This document shows, one piece after another, positions 25,076 to 36,850 of a stretch of DNA of 64,000 nucleotides; the first letter of the stretch is position 1, and each line of letters starts with the position of its first letter. A program made the translations under genes and the position numbers. Where the stretch lies: NCBI GenBank assembly GCA_947034885.2, contig OX344758.2:19495067-19559066 (forward strand), read 5' to 3'. A model generated the notes under the pieces. The model did not search any database and was not told the origin of the DNA. It saw nothing but the letters and a program-made list of their open reading frames with translations. The DNA comes from Thuidium tamariscinum (taxonomy: Eukaryota > Streptophyta > Bryopsida > Hypnales > Thuidiaceae).

Positions 25076-25596
25076 GCTCTAAAAGCGAGCACTGTTCTAA
25101 AAGCGATCATAGCAGAGGGGTACATTTGGGGTTCTGCAATGTACTAGAGGTGTATATTTCAGCAGGTGGTTGCTTTTAGTTAGTGATCACTGCGTTTGAA
25201 CTTTAAGAAATTCATAACTAATTCTACACATGTCCGAAAAAGATGAAACAACTTCAGTTGAGGGAGAGGCACCCAATGGCGTCCCTGTACCCAATGCCGT
25301 CCGTTTCTACAGCACACAATCATTTCAGGCTATAAATGTAGGTAGGTAGTACATGGCTTATTTCTTTTGACCTAAAACAATAAGCAATCTATAGTCCCAC
25401 TACATTTTTGTTCTAGAATGAATGACTGACTTAGAAACAGACAGCATTGGGTACAGAGGCGCCATTGGGTGCCTCTCCCTTAGATGTCAATTCCATTTTC
25501 CTTCCTTTGAAAATTTATTAGAAATTGATTCAAGGAGTTTAGCTTCCCCCAAAGGCAATCAGCTCTTAAATGGTCGCTTTTAGAACATACTACCTT
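25076..25596. mobile_element. TIR element family B, copy 3, split by a MITE
   Basis: Left end AAGGTAGGATGCTCTAAAAG; right end, read inward, AAGGTAGTATGTTCTAAAAG. Without the 220-bp insertion at 25,261-25,480 it is ~301 bp, matching its relatives. The interior is in the orientation of copy 1 (ACTAATTCTACACATG upstream of the insertion, ATGTCAATTCCATTTTCC downstream). Confidence 0.7.
25261..25480. mobile_element. MITE family C, 220 bp, inserted in family B copy
   Basis: Long inverted ends of about 48 bp: AGGGAGAGGCACCCAATGGC at left and its near-perfect inverse GCCATTGGGTGCCTCTCCCT at right. Both continue with TGTACCCAATGC-type sequence. Strong foldback; no coding capacity. Superfamily not assigned. 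Confidence 0.8.
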
Positions 25597-27657
25597 ATGT
25601 TCTTTTTCATGAATGTAGATGGGGCAACCTTTTTTTCTTTTTTTGTTCCTAGTGATTTGTCTTTAATTTGTACCTAATTAATGGGCCCCATATTAGGCCT
25701 TTAGAACATAAATTGTCAAATCTTGGTTGAGACTATTAGACTTTGGATGAAGACATAATTACAAATATGTAGTATGTGATAATGTGATATTTTATATCCA
25801 ATGTGTAGATGAATGTTGAAATTGAAAGCTTTGAAATTTGAAAGCCTTGATTGGACAATGTTGATTGAGATTTGAACAGTCAACATTGGAATTATGTTTG
25901 GTGATGTGAAAGTAGAGTCTAAATTGCCTTTTTGTTTTGTTTTTTGAGAAAGCACTATAACAACAATCACTAAAAATTTCAATAGAACCTCAATTGAGTC
26001 CTATACGAGGATAGATGATTGAGACTCATTGGATGGGGAGAATTATGTTCTTTTTTCATGAATGTAGGTAGGAGGTGCTTTTAGCAATATGATGCTTCCT
26101 TTACAAAGCCTTAGTTGAGTATGGTCGATTGAGATCCAACTAGTCTTTTTTTTTTTAACTTTTTGAGAAAGTGCAAAGATGGCAATCACTTCAAATTTGG
26201 TGAAGCATTGTATTCCTACATTCATCCATCTCTTAGACTTAAAAATACTTTTCCATCATATTCATACACTTTTTCATCCAAATTTGGTAACTTCATCTAC
26301 ATTTTTCTTATAGAAATAGAAATTTTAGGTGGAAAAAAAATAAATTTAATCCCTCAAAAAGTAAACATTTATTTTGAAATGGTACAATTTGGTCCTATAG
26401 TGCCAAAAAAGGGATTGGTCTTAATATGAGAAATAATAACTCCTTGCCAATCTTGTGGCTTCACATGTTATTTCCCTTACAACATGTTCAATTTTCACAT
26501 TACCCATACTAAATAGTGTAATTAGGTTGTCTTTTATTGATTTCTTGACATTTTTACATTCCATAAATATTTGTTGATATTCTACAAGGATGTAGTGATT
26601 TTCATCAATCCAAAGTCATGTATGTGGCTTAGGTTGGTGCATTGATTTAGGGCCCAACTTTCACATTGTTGCATCATTTTCTAAAATTATTAGCCAAATG
26701 AAGATGTTGATTGTCAAAAACAATTGGTGGAAATATATTTTAAATAATATATATTTTCTTTAACTTCAAATATATTAGGGATCAATAAGCTAGAGTTGTT
26801 TCAACCACTAAAGATGGGTTTTTTTGCATCAAGGTTGATAATAGTCTACATGAAATTAATAAATTTTAGGACATGCTCTTAGATTCATGCTCAAATTTAC
26901 AATCTTGAATTCCTTTCATAATCCTTAAGTACTTTAAAGTCCATTGGGGATGAAAAAATTGAATGCTTCAATTTGGAACTATGCTTTTGCGCCAAAAACT
27001 TCTCATTCATTAGGATTATGCATTGATATTTCAAAAACAATTTTTTTTTCAACAATTTGATGAGATTGAGGAATATAATGTATTTATATAAGGATATTGG
27101 CAAAAATGTGTAGAAATTGAAGAAGTGATTTAGACATTGACATTGAAGGATTTAGACTGAAACTTAGTTGAAGGACTACATATAATCAAATGTAGATACA
27201 ACAAAAGTACATGATGCAAGGCTTGTTTTCATCTTCCACTTGCTTAGTGGAAGCAACTTCTTAACATTAGTAGCATCTAAGGTAAGTGAGTCCATTGTAG
27301 GCAAAATTATATTAGAAATGTACATTCAAATTAAAAAATGTACACCTACTAATATAGTTTTGCCTTCAATGGGCACATTTTCCATTTGGCCGACAATGGA
27401 TTCACATACCTTCATAATTTGTCTTACAATTTTGAAAAGTAAAAAAACTCTTGACAAAAGTGATATCCAAATCCAATTTCAAGATTTGGAAACACTTCAC
27501 AATTGAATGTAAAATTGACTATATGCCTATACACTAAATCCATAAAATCCTACCTAGATAGGTTAGATTTAACATACTAATTAAGTCATTTAAAAAAAAA
27601 GTGCCACAAATCATTTTATAAACGGTATGTCACTCTTTTTTCCCGCTTGATTTATCA
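25597..27657. other. AT-rich DNA with local duplications, no gene
   Basis: Short repeated phrases recur, for example TTTTTCATGAATGTAG near 25,605 and 26,052, and GATTGAGACTCATTGGATG near 26,020 with a relative near 25,023. Nothing coding is supported. Confidence 0.4.
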
Positions 27658-27800
27658 AGTGCCAAAGTAGAAATATCAAATGTTATAGTGGTACTCCAAA
27701 TTTCAACATTCATTTACATATTGGATAGAAAATGTCACTTTAGCACATATAACATGTCTGTAGTTTTGTTTTTACCAACAATTTGGAGTTTTCATTTAAG
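27658..27800. repeat. Dispersed repeat R3 copy 2
   Basis: Partner of 8,278-8,430 (CCAAATTTCAACATTCAT, then TACATATTGGATAGAAAAT). A (TTCATTTAAGATTT) phrase is repeated at its downstream edge. Confidence 0.6.
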
Positions 27801-28433
27801 ATTTATTTTTGATTTGATGTTTTTATGTCAATTTCATTTAAGATTTTATTATTTATGTTTCAAGGGCCTAAGATGGGGCCTATTACTATCCCTTGAAAAG
27901 ATGGTCCCCTTGCCAAAAAATCCCTCCTCCCTTGCCTTTCCAAAACTAAGAGCCATTGATTTATGTTAAAAAAATCCACACACATACCCCTCTAATGCCG
28001 TTGATCTTAGAAAACAACTTGGAATACAAATATGAGATACAAGATATTGTTCAAAGTGGATATGGATACATTAAAGATTTGGATACAAATACAGACTTTG
28101 GTATATATTCCATATTAAATGCCAAATCCCATCCCACCTAAAAACTATAAATATGATATAAAGGAGAGATTGATTCTAAATTAATTTAATTTAAATTATT
28201 TTTTGAACTCACCAAGGGGGGAAAGACGTGTGGGGTGGAGGTTTAATCAATTTTCTTTTTTAAATTTCTTAATCACACTTTTGAGTGGATAGGAACCTTT
28301 CTCCTCACTATCCACCCAAACTATCCACCCAAAAGACAAGTTACTTTGGTGCAAATTAACAACAAATAGTTGAAAAAAAATCCATTGGTGTGAAGTAACA
28401 TGGACCATGAGAATCTAACATGGAAGTTCAATT
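27801..28433. other. AT-rich spacer
   Basis: No gene or repeat recognised. Confidence 0.4.
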
Positions 28434-29284
28434 TTGACACTTGAGTGTCCAACGACGCTAGTTTGTGAGCCTAAAAGCATGAGCTTGCGAGCTGTGAGTG
28501 TAGGTTTTGTGAGCCCAGAGAATTAACCAAAAAAAACAGTGAATTTTTTAAGCCAAGAGAAGAAAAAAGTGAAGTCATTTAAAAAAAATCTATTTATAGT
28601 AAAATTTCAGCTTCATGACTGTGGACCTATGACCGTGGAAATGTGGTTAATGTATTTTAAAATTTCAAACCCTACTATCTCGAAAGAGCCTCTCAATACC
28701 TTCCAAAAAAATTTGAATTTTTGAATTTGTTTTTGAGGTTCAAAATCCAAAATCCAACAAGAGGTTTTCTAGGGTGATGGAGTCGTGAAAAAAAAAAAAA
28801 AAGTTTTTTTTTTTTCGACTTTTTGACCCTGAAATTCATCTCTCGGTACCAAAAGAAGGTTTTTAAGGGTGAAAAGTCGCAAAAAAAATGAACTAGTAAC
28901 ATAGTCGGAGAAAAAAGAAAAAAAGTTGAAAAAAATGAAAAAAAAAATTTTGAGAGCTCCAAAGCCCTCTACCTCCAAACCCTTTTCAATATCAAGAGGG
29001 ATTTTGGAGGGTGATGGAGTTGCAAAAAAAATTTGAAAAATAAAAAAAGGACTGAAAAAAAAATCGAAAAAAATTGAAATTTTTTTTTTTGAAAAAAAGA
29101 GTTTTGAAAGTCCCAAATTTCAAATCCTATGAGGGGGAAACTAGATATAAAAATCCAAAATTCTTAAAGCACGGTAATAGGTCTATGCCCTAAAAATCAC
29201 TAAAAATTTCACCAAAAATTCTAAGCTCATAGCTAGGCTCACGCTCGCATGCTCACAAAATAGCATCCCCGCTTGAGTGTCCAA
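28434..29284. mobile_element. Possible TIR element with poly-A/T core
   Basis: Imperfect inverted ends: TTGACACTTGAG at left and, read inward from the right, TTGGACACTCAAG. Both are followed by a GCTAnTTTGTGAGC block. The core at 28,740-29,090 holds three ~120-bp units, each with AAGAGGnTTT..GGGTGATGGAGTnG followed by long A or T runs. Frames across the core are Phe/Lys runs and not proteins. The assignment as a mobile element rests only on the inverted ends. Confidence 0.4.
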
Positions 29285-29570
29285 TCAAACCTTTGCGTTT
29301 GCCATTATTCGCAAATTATTTGGAGTAGTTGAAGTTTAATCAATTAGAGGTAGTTACACTTTTTGTACAAATGAAATTTTCATTGGAAATTTTTGTAAAG
29401 AATGAGAAGTTCCAAAGTACAAATAGAAGCCAATAAGAAGTTGTTTTTGTAAAGAAGGTGTGACACTCCTGAGGAGATTACTCGTGGTTTTTAGAAAACT
29501 ATGCAAATTAAAAGATAGGGTCCATTCAATTCAAAGGGGATAAATTTTATATAATACGTAGGACTACTCA

Positions 29571-29654
29571 GGGTTGTTACATTGGACGCATTACTATTCA
29601 TTTCTTGTCCAATTGGACAAGAAATGAATAGTAATTCATTCAATGTGACAACCC
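29571..29654. repeat. 84-bp palindrome with no loop
   Basis: Two ~42-bp arms meeting at a central AATT; the inner ~27 bp of each arm (to TTACTATTCATTTCTTGTCC) are perfectly inverted and the outer parts have a few mismatches. A GGACTACT-like word flanks both sides. May be a minimal MITE or foldback remnant. Confidence 0.85.
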
Positions 29655-31065
29655 TAGGAGGCTGGGACTACTATAGGGTCTTTGAAATTCCACATATACT
29701 ATTATATATAAATTAGGCTATGTTAAAATACTATTTAGTAGAAATTTTTATTAATAAATTAGACTTTAAAAATAGGATCCATACAAATTTTTTGTAATGC
29801 AATGAATATAATTGTAGACAATTTTTTTTAAGTGAATGGTAATACCTACACAGTCTAGCAAATAATTGTAGCCTACACATACAAATCTTTCCATAAGTAT
29901 CCCAACTGTGTGACAACATGTACTATGAGGTTGTACTATGGGGATTTGTGTCGACATGAAGTACTCGTTAAGAAATTATTGTAAGGTTTGAGTACCATCA
30001 CTTCCATACAGCTAGGGTTGTTGAGAACATTGGCCTTGTTGTCTCACACCATTGATTCTAAATTCAAACCATTGCAAATGCATATATATAGAGAGATAGC
30101 TAGATAAAATATATATGATCTCTATGTTACAATAGATGTCATATTCAAGTGTTAATCTACATTGTTTTTAGAGCGTTAATTTCTCATGCCATTGATGTTA
30201 TATTGCTAGTATTGGTCTTTTTCTTAGTTTCATCATTATAATTATGTTTAATGTTTTTATGATGTTGTTTGTTATTCACCATATCAGGTTGTTTAAAATA
30301 CATGGTATAGAATTTAGAAATATTTAAAACTAATGTTGCATTTTACATTTATTTGTCATTTGAAATTGTACTACAATACAAGTAGTGTATATGTATGTAT
30401 GTATAAAGTGTACATGTATGATATTAGTTTTATAGTGTTTATTGTATATAGGTATGAAAAAATTAGACATGTAAGTTTTGTATATAAGATAGCCCAACTA
30501 TAAAAACAATATGAATGAATTTATAAAAAATCATAGGATATTAAAAATATGCCCTTGGTATCTTTATATGTAAAAATACAATCATCTTAGTTACTATAAT
30601 GAAGGTAAATAGCCCGATGTTAAATATCTTGTTCACACATGTGTATATTTAAAATTATAAGGAGTAATCTCGTCAAAGTGACACTCCTTTTGTGTCATTG
30701 TGAGAATAAGAATGAACATGATAGAGAAGGGGCATTGGTGGAAGAGGTCAGCAATTGTATTTTTCAATGTGCATAACTGGACAAGGATAAGTGTTGATGT
30801 TGAGCAACAATTTGAGAATGGTGAGTTCTATAAGGCCACTACAATGAACATAGTGACAACCATAATGAATGGGAAGGATAGAGAAATAACTAATTTGCTC
30901 ACGATATCTTCTACATTCCTATTATTTACCTTCAAAGCAAAAGAAGGGTGGTTGCAAACATTTCATAGAACAAAAATCTTCTATCACATAGAGGCGTCCA
31001 ATTTGTTAATGGGGAGTTGCCACGTTGTAATTCTTCAAATAAGTTTGGGGCACGAAGGTGTGATT
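29655..31065. other. AT-rich DNA, no gene supported
   Basis: A 127-codon frame at 30,700-31,083 has no recognisable domain and runs into a family B repeat. I do not call it a gene. Confidence 0.4.
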
Positions 31066-31380
31066 AAGATAGGAGGTCCTTAAAGCAACCATCTAAGCAC
31101 TGAAGCTGAATTTTGGGGAGGAAAAACATCTTGAATTATTTTTCAATAAATGTTTTTTGAAAGACAAGAGGAAATGGCATCCAACCCAAGTTGTTTCATA
31201 TTTTTTGGAGCTTTGTGGAATTAGTTATGAAATTTTGAAGTTGAAAGCCATAGGACTCTAAAAGCAACCTCCTCCTAGAATGTATACAGTTTTTACATTT
31301 TGGAAGATTGCAGAAAGAGAAATGTACCTCTGAGTCATGTTTGGTTCTAAATGCCCTGTTGGAGTTTGAGCCTCCCTATT
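31066..31380. mobile_element. TIR element family B, copy 4
   Basis: Left AAGATAGGAGGTCCTTAAAG; right end, read inward, AATAGGGAGGCTCAAACTCC. Interior homologous to 24,315-24,642. It lies just upstream of the cytochrome b5 promoter region. Confidence 0.65.
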
Positions 31381-31773
31381 ATTAGAACCTCCGAAATCAG
31401 GTAAACGCTCTGTCCGTCCGTAGGGCCTCGTTCACAACCATTCATCCAATTGCCTGGGACTTTCGACAGAGAGCCTCGAAATCTACGATCACTTTGAAGA
31501 AGTGGAAGCCCTTACGGAACTCGCGATATCTACGCTATTCTAGTTTAAGTGCATAGATCTACGTTTCCTGTGGAAAACAGTCGGGAGGCTCCTTGCACAA
31601 AACCCTCTGGTGGCACACGCACCCCCTACGTTTCTTCGCCATCTTCGCAGCGCACACTCAGCAGTCGATCGCTCGTTCATCGCATTTCACAGGGTTGCAC
31701 ATCTACTTATTAGAATTTTTCATTTTTTCCGTTGGTGTCTTTTGGAGTATTTCCATCTTCAAAGAGAGCGGCT
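31381..31773 (+). promoter_or_regulatory. Cytochrome b5 promoter/5' UTR
   Basis: GC-richer leader between the family B element and the cytochrome b5 ATG. The small overlapping frames have no family match and are best read as UTR. No specific element is identified. Confidence 0.4.
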
Positions 31774-33596
31774 ATGGCGGAAGCGAAGGTATACACCTTG
31801 GAGGAGGTTTCGGTACACAACCACGCTAAGGATTGCTGGCTCGTCATCGATGGGAAGGTAAGGGCCGTGGCCTGATCCAGGGTATTGGTTTGTATATTTC
31901 TGGTGATGGCGATGTTACGATATTATCAAGGGTGCTTGTTTCTTTGGGGCGAGATGCAGTTGAGTCGAATGAGGATCTTTTATCCGTGAAGCTCACGGAA
32001 ATCTAGAGCTTCGCTGCAGCTGAGTTACCGGTTGAGAAGTGTGTGTCTCGAATAGTGCCTTCGTCGAATAGTGGCTTTGTTGATTTGTGATTTCATTAGG
32101 TTGGGTGCATATCCAATTATTGTGCTTCTTTTCTTGGTTACGAGGTGTGTTTTGTGAAGGGCTATGTTTCCATCAATGGTCCGCTGTCCTTCATAGGACT
32201 GGAGAGGCAAATCGACTACGGTCATGCATGCTGTTGACCTGGTCAGGTCACGTTAGCTTGATGAAATCTGTGTCTGTTTTGCTAGTTTTCATTGTGCTAA
32301 TTTTTTTTGTGTTAGGCATTCTGTGATTTGTGTGGTTTAAGTTGGATGCGACTGCTTTTATAGCGATTCTTTTTATGGCCTTTGGAGTGTTTTGGGGATG
32401 GACAGTCTTTCTGTGTCTGCTACCCTTCATTGTGATGGAGTAGCAAAAGCTTCTTCGGTCAAGCATATTGTTTGACCGGGTCAGGTCACCTGCGCTTTGA
32501 GTCAACCAGTATCGGTTTGTTTAATCTTCGTTGCTCTTAATTTTTTTGTGTTATTTCCTGCTGGTAAGTCGATTAGTCTTTTGAGGGTTTGTGCTTTTTA
32601 GATGTGACTGCAACTATTGTGCCACTTTTTCATGCCCTTTCTGTCAATTGAATTATTTTGTGATCGCCCTGTGATGCCTTCGAAGTGTGCTGTCCTCTAT
32701 AGCATCGGATAGCGAAAGCTACTACGGTCAAGCATGTGACTTGACTGGATCAGGTCACGTGAGATTGATTAAATGAGATATTGTTTGGTCAGTCTTCGTT
32801 TTTGTTCTGTTTTGTTTTGGTCGCATTTCCTGCCGGTCGTTTCAAAATTTAGGGACTATGTCGTTGATGACCGTTTTCTTTATTAGGTTTAATCTCTTGT
32901 TACCACATATGCAATATAACAAGATATGTTGCTATCCACTTGTGATTGTTTGGGTCAATGCTGTGGTACTTCGCCATCGTCTTCCAGGCTCTTTCTGAGT
33001 AGCATCTAATGAGATGGATGACAATCATAGTGCTCTTTACCAAGTCTTCGCACTGTTGTGTGGTTGCAGGTTTATGACGTGACCAAGTTCCTTGATGATC
33101 ATCCAGGAGGGGACGAAGTCCTGCTTTCAGCTACAGGTATGTTTTCGATGTCCAGACTCAGCTTGATGCTGTATGCCTCATAAAGTATCGCGTACAGTTG
33201 GATTTCAAGGAATATGTTTTCCAATTGACGATGACTTGAAATCAAATTACGCGGTAGGGAAGTAGTGAAGAGTGTGGAGTTGAAAGATAATTAGTTAGGA
33301 TGAAGCTCAGCATACGCTTTCGATGGGTTGCAGGGAAGGATGCTACAGACGACTTTGAAGATGTTGGTCACAGCACCAGTGCGAGAGACATGATGCATGA
33401 GTACCTCGTTGGTGACGTCGACCCTTCCTCATTCCCTTCAAAGCCCACATTCACACCCGCCAAGCAAGCAGCCTACAACCCTGACAAAAGCTCCGAATTC
33501 TTAATCAAGATCCTGCAGTTCGTTGTCCCGCTTGCCATTCTTGCATTGGCAGTGGCTGTCCGGTTTCTGACAAAGACTGAAGATGTGAAGAACTAG
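31774..33596 (+). CDS. Cytochrome b5, ER tail-anchored
   Basis: Electron carrier on the cytosolic face of the ER that feeds fatty-acid desaturases and other oxidases from its reductase. Three exons: 31,774-31,857, 33,070-33,136 and 33,334-33,596, with GT/AG borders and matching phases, giving 137 aa, the usual plant length. The heme pocket is intact: the HPGGDE motif supplies the first heme histidine (residue 39) and GHS the second (residue 63). The N-terminal YTLEEV and HNHAKDCWLVIDG segments are classical. A hydrophobic span near residues 113-129 followed by the short polar tail TKTEDVKN is the tail anchor; this tail type suits the ER rather than the outer mitochondrial membrane, an inference. 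Intron 1 is long (1.2 kb) and contains a triplicated segment. Confidence 0.96.
32160..32830 (+). repeat. Triplicated ~250-bp unit in cytochrome b5 intron 1
   Basis: Three imperfect tandem units. Each has a GTCCT/CCCTTC segment, a CTACGGTCA-like word, then a GACC(T/G)GGTCAGGTCAC core near 32,235, 32,475 and 32,742, and ends TTTGTGTTA..TTCCTG-like. The third core reads TCAGGTCACGTGAG and contains a CACGTG G-box. Diverged enough to be old. Confidence 0.65.
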
Positions 33597-34140
33597 AACA
33601 GGGTGTTGGGTCTTTTCTCTTGTTAGTTTGTCCATTACATTATTGCTGGCTGTGGTTACATCTTTCACACGGGATGTTCCCTTGGTACCAAAGCTGTGGA
33701 GAGGTAGGCATTTGACGTTTTTCTACTCATGTAGGGTTGTAGGAATGAGAATTACGTGGAGAATCAGGGATGTGACTGGCAAGTGGACAACTCATTAGCA
33801 GTACAATAATTTCTCTTACAAGATATTTTTTGCGTCCATCTGTGTTGATGGTCTAGGATGCGCTTGTGTACATAATGGGCATTTGTTTGTTGAACCTTAC
33901 ACTTTCTTTTCTGCGTTGCTGTATCTGTATTAGTTTCAATGATTTTCTACATTTCTGTATCAAATTTGTAGGCATCGGTAAATGGTCATGTGTGCATGTG
34001 TCTTTGCATTAGATACTGGTAGGATGGAATGTAAATTGTGTCGTGCTGCTGGATAAAATAACAACTCCTTTGGCGTCCAGTCATCAGTCTCGCCCAGTGC
34101 AGACGACGGAGCGAGACGAAGAACGAAGAACCCGGTGAAG
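33597..34140. other. Cytochrome b5 3' UTR and spacer
   Basis: Downstream of the stop; no further gene recognised before the next promoter near 34,150. Confidence 0.4.
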
Positions 34141-34149
34141 CGGTCAAGC

Positions 34150-34271
34150 TTGATCCAAACCTCAGTTCACTCTGTCATTCCAACAGCCCCTCTCTTGCAC
34201 TCTCTTGCACTCTCTTGCACTCTCTCCCCGCCTCTCGCTCGCGCGCTCCACTCCGCTCCCCGTTCACTCAG
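34150..34271 (+). promoter_or_regulatory. Core promoter/first UTR exon of DHNA-like gene
   Basis: Pyrimidine-rich patch with three exact 10-bp copies of TCTCTTGCAC at 34,191-34,220, typical of plant start-site Y patches. It is followed by a likely noncoding exon ending at 34,271 with a strong donor CAG/GTGAGT. The matching acceptor TTGCAG is at 35,732-35,737. Confidence 0.5.
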
Positions 34272-35737
34272 GTGAGTTCCCTCCCCACTCCATCCACCGC
34301 CATCGCTCTCGCCTTTCCATCCACCACTCTTCTCGAGCTTCACTCTAGCCCTCCCGCATTTAGGGTTGGGATCGTACCCTGCGTTTGGAGCGATTCGTTC
34401 ATGTAGGCTGCTTAGGTCCGTCAGATCCACGTTCTCGGGACCTCACGCTGTGAATTTCTACCGCGGGCTTGACTTGGGGCATTTGTTTCCTTGTGGGTCG
34501 GACTTTCGAGGTTATCTGTTTGCCAGAGTTGGCTTTTAGGCTTGCTGTCGGCTGGTTTTGATAGCCTTTTTGGTGGTGTTGGTGCCGGTAACGTCGGGGG
34601 ATGGAGATGCTGTGGAATAAGAAGACTACTAAGGGCATTTTAATGTAACGGAGATTGGAGTTCTGGAGTCTTGGTTGTTATGTGGCAGCGAGGGGAATTG
34701 TAAACCATATTTGAGCTTAGTAGGTGGCTTTTGGAGTTGCTTCAACGGTGCTGAAAGAATTTGGTACGGTTGGGGGGTGGGGATGGTATGCAGGATGGGG
34801 TGGTGGAATTAATGTGTTAAGGTAGATCGTGATTTGTTTTTGTTTTGTGTGGTGTTCTATGTCTTCCATAATGGAAATTCTAGATGTAGCGTTTGCACGG
34901 TTTTGTTGATGTGTGGAAATTAGGATTTTGTAGCCTACATTTTAGCTCACTTTCTGTGATTTTTGTTTTTTGGTACGTTAGCTTTTGCAGTTTGTTTATG
35001 AGGTTTCTCTTTAATGTAGCTATAGTTTGTCAGACAATGAATTGCATGTTGAGCGTTAATGTCGGGAGATGGTAATGTTATGGTCAAGGAGAGTGTTGAA
35101 ATTAGTGTAGGTCATTTCGTGGGAGTGGTAGTGTTTTTGCTTTGTTGGATGTTTCTTGCTATTTGAGATTCTTGTTGTGTTGATTTCTGGGAAATCCGGG
35201 AAATCTGTACTCTATCTTTCAGCTCGTTTGGTTTGGTTTTCTGTAGTGAGCTTGCGGATTATATTGTTCGAAATTGGTGGTGCTCCTTTGTTCAGTCTGT
35301 GCTTAGAGATGTGGAAACCGGTACGACGTGACTCCAGGGATGTGGAAAGCATCTGTTAAATTATTTTGCTAGTAGGATTTTTGGCTCCGTGTTTCTGGAT
35401 CATCAGTTGGATTATGTTCTCAGTGAGTATCGCTACTTAGAAGTCGAGATTTTGATATTCCCTCGTGTTCGGACATTTCGTGTCTGGCAGAGTGGGACTG
35501 CCCTAGTACTTAATTTTGGTGAGTGTTTTCATATCGGATTGAGCGTAGAGAGGTATCTATGCTTATCTTCTTTCTCTCTCGATTGGACTCGGTACTCTTA
35601 GCTATCCGAAGAAATTGCTCGCGTGTTGAGTAGTTGCGATTGCAAGTAGAAGTCGCTTCGAAATTTCTTACCCGCGCATTTAAGCTTAGACTCATGTGTT
35701 CAACCTTTCCTGTATCCTTTCGTTTCGACACTTGCAG
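34272..35737 (+). other. 5' UTR intron of the DHNA-like gene
   Basis: Bounded by a strong GTGAGT donor and TTGCAG acceptor 27 nt before the ATG. T-rich on the sense strand, as plant introns are. Frames inside match nothing; I searched by eye for the missing DHNA N-terminal segment and did not find it. Confidence 0.5.
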
Positions 35738-35764
35738 ATTCCGGCATTTGGTGGCGAACTGGCG

Positions 35765-36109
35765 ATGTCTTCTTGCAGCAGTTATGGAGGAGCGGGGAAC
35801 TGCTCTCCCATGAAAGGTACCGGATCCTTCTTCGAGGAATGCTCTTTCATGGCTACCACGGCGTGTTCGCGGAGGGGGCAGAAACTCTTGGTGGATGTGG
35901 ACGCATGGATGGATCTTCGTTCGGCTGTCGGGAGCGACGACATTGAAAAGTCCGTGAGCTATGCGGAGCTTTACGAGCAGATCAAGGCCGTCGTGGAAGG
36001 TCCACCGTTCAAGTTGGTGGAAACTGTGGCCAACGTGATTGCGCAGGCGATCTTTTCTGCGCACCCTTCGACAATTTTTACAAGTGACAGGAGGGTAGGC
36101 ATCTATTAA
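35765..36109 (+). CDS. Dihydroneopterin-aldolase-like protein, N- and C-truncated
   Basis: Residues about 38-101 resemble plant dihydroneopterin aldolase (FolB), which cleaves dihydroneopterin to 6-hydroxymethyl-dihydropterin and glycolaldehyde in folate synthesis. The visible core is GQKLLVDVDAWMDL, VSYAELYEQIKAVVEGPP and LVETVANVIAQAIF. The ORF is 114 aa; the family is usually ~120-145 aa. What precedes the core is a Ser/Gly/Cys-rich stretch instead of the expected first strand and YG-x-HG/E-E-R segment that carries a catalytic Glu. What follows lacks the VRV-x-KP-x-A segment with the catalytic Lys. The tail may be in an unlocated further exon, since a usable donor AGG/GTAGGC lies at 36,095. 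The 5' part cannot be rescued in the same way: the leader exon appears noncoding and no coding exon was found in the ~1.5 kb intron. The start at 35,765 is the first ATG after the acceptor. Either a diverged paralogue or a decaying copy. Confidence 0.7.
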   Translation: MSSCSSYGGAGNCSPMKGTGSFFEECSFMATTACSRRGQKLLVDVDAWMDLRSAVGSDDIEKSVSYAELYEQIKAVVEGPPFKLVETVANVIAQAIFSAHPSTIFTSDRRVGIY

Positions 36110-36359
36110 TTTTCATAGAGTGCATCAATTGTAAAGAAAGAAATGGTTGTGAATAGAGCAAGGAAGTTAAACTGATCAATGCAAAGATCAACATGCATGA
36201 ACCAAATTTGTAATGCGTGCACTAGACATTTGGCTCCCATGTACAAGCCCAACACTTTCATATTGCATGCACTAGTACTTGTAAATTACCACCCAACCTC
36301 CAAAAGCAGCAAAAAATCACATCTATGGCTAAACCTCTCTTTACTAAAATGCTTCTCAA

Positions 36360-36850
36360 TCATTCATTACCTCTTGGATTGATATGAAATTTTAACTACA
36401 AAAACTAGATTAGAATGCACAACTTTTCCAACGAAGTTACTGAAAATGGACCATGTATGAAGATATAAGCCACCAAAGTTCACTGTAATGCAAAAATCTC
36501 CAGATTTTGAACTTTGAATTGCTCCCAAACATTCAAAACAACTTGGTTTGAGATGAAAATTTGACCATAATAACTAGACTTCAAGAGGAACAATATGCAA
36601 CAATTTTTATTGGAAAAAAACATTTGTTGATAAAGATATAAGCCTCCAAAGTTTCAGCCATTAGAATGTAGTGTGGTGAACTCCAATTGAACTTGTGAAC
36701 TTTGAATGGATTTCATGAACTCAATACATCTTGGATTGATCTGAAAATTTTACAACGATAACTAGACTTGTCTACGCAACTTTCCCTACAAGTTTTATTG
36801 AATTTGGACATTCGATGCAAAAGTTACAGTACTTCAAATTGGATTGTCAA
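36360..36850. repeat. Three degenerate ~180-bp tandem units
   Basis: Units begin near 36,371, 36,541 and 36,729 with CTTGGnTTGATnTGAAAATTT, then an AACTAGACTT-like word and a GCAACTTTTCC/CAAGTTTTATTG block. The first two units also end with AAGATATAAGCC. Noncoding. The segment starts ~260 bp after the DHNA-like ORF. Confidence 0.7.

Noticed and set aside
28693-29116. Phe/Lys-rich frames
   Set aside because: Translations of poly-A/T tandem repeats.
30700-31083. 127-codon frame
   Set aside because: No domain, AT-rich codons, ends at a family B repeat boundary.
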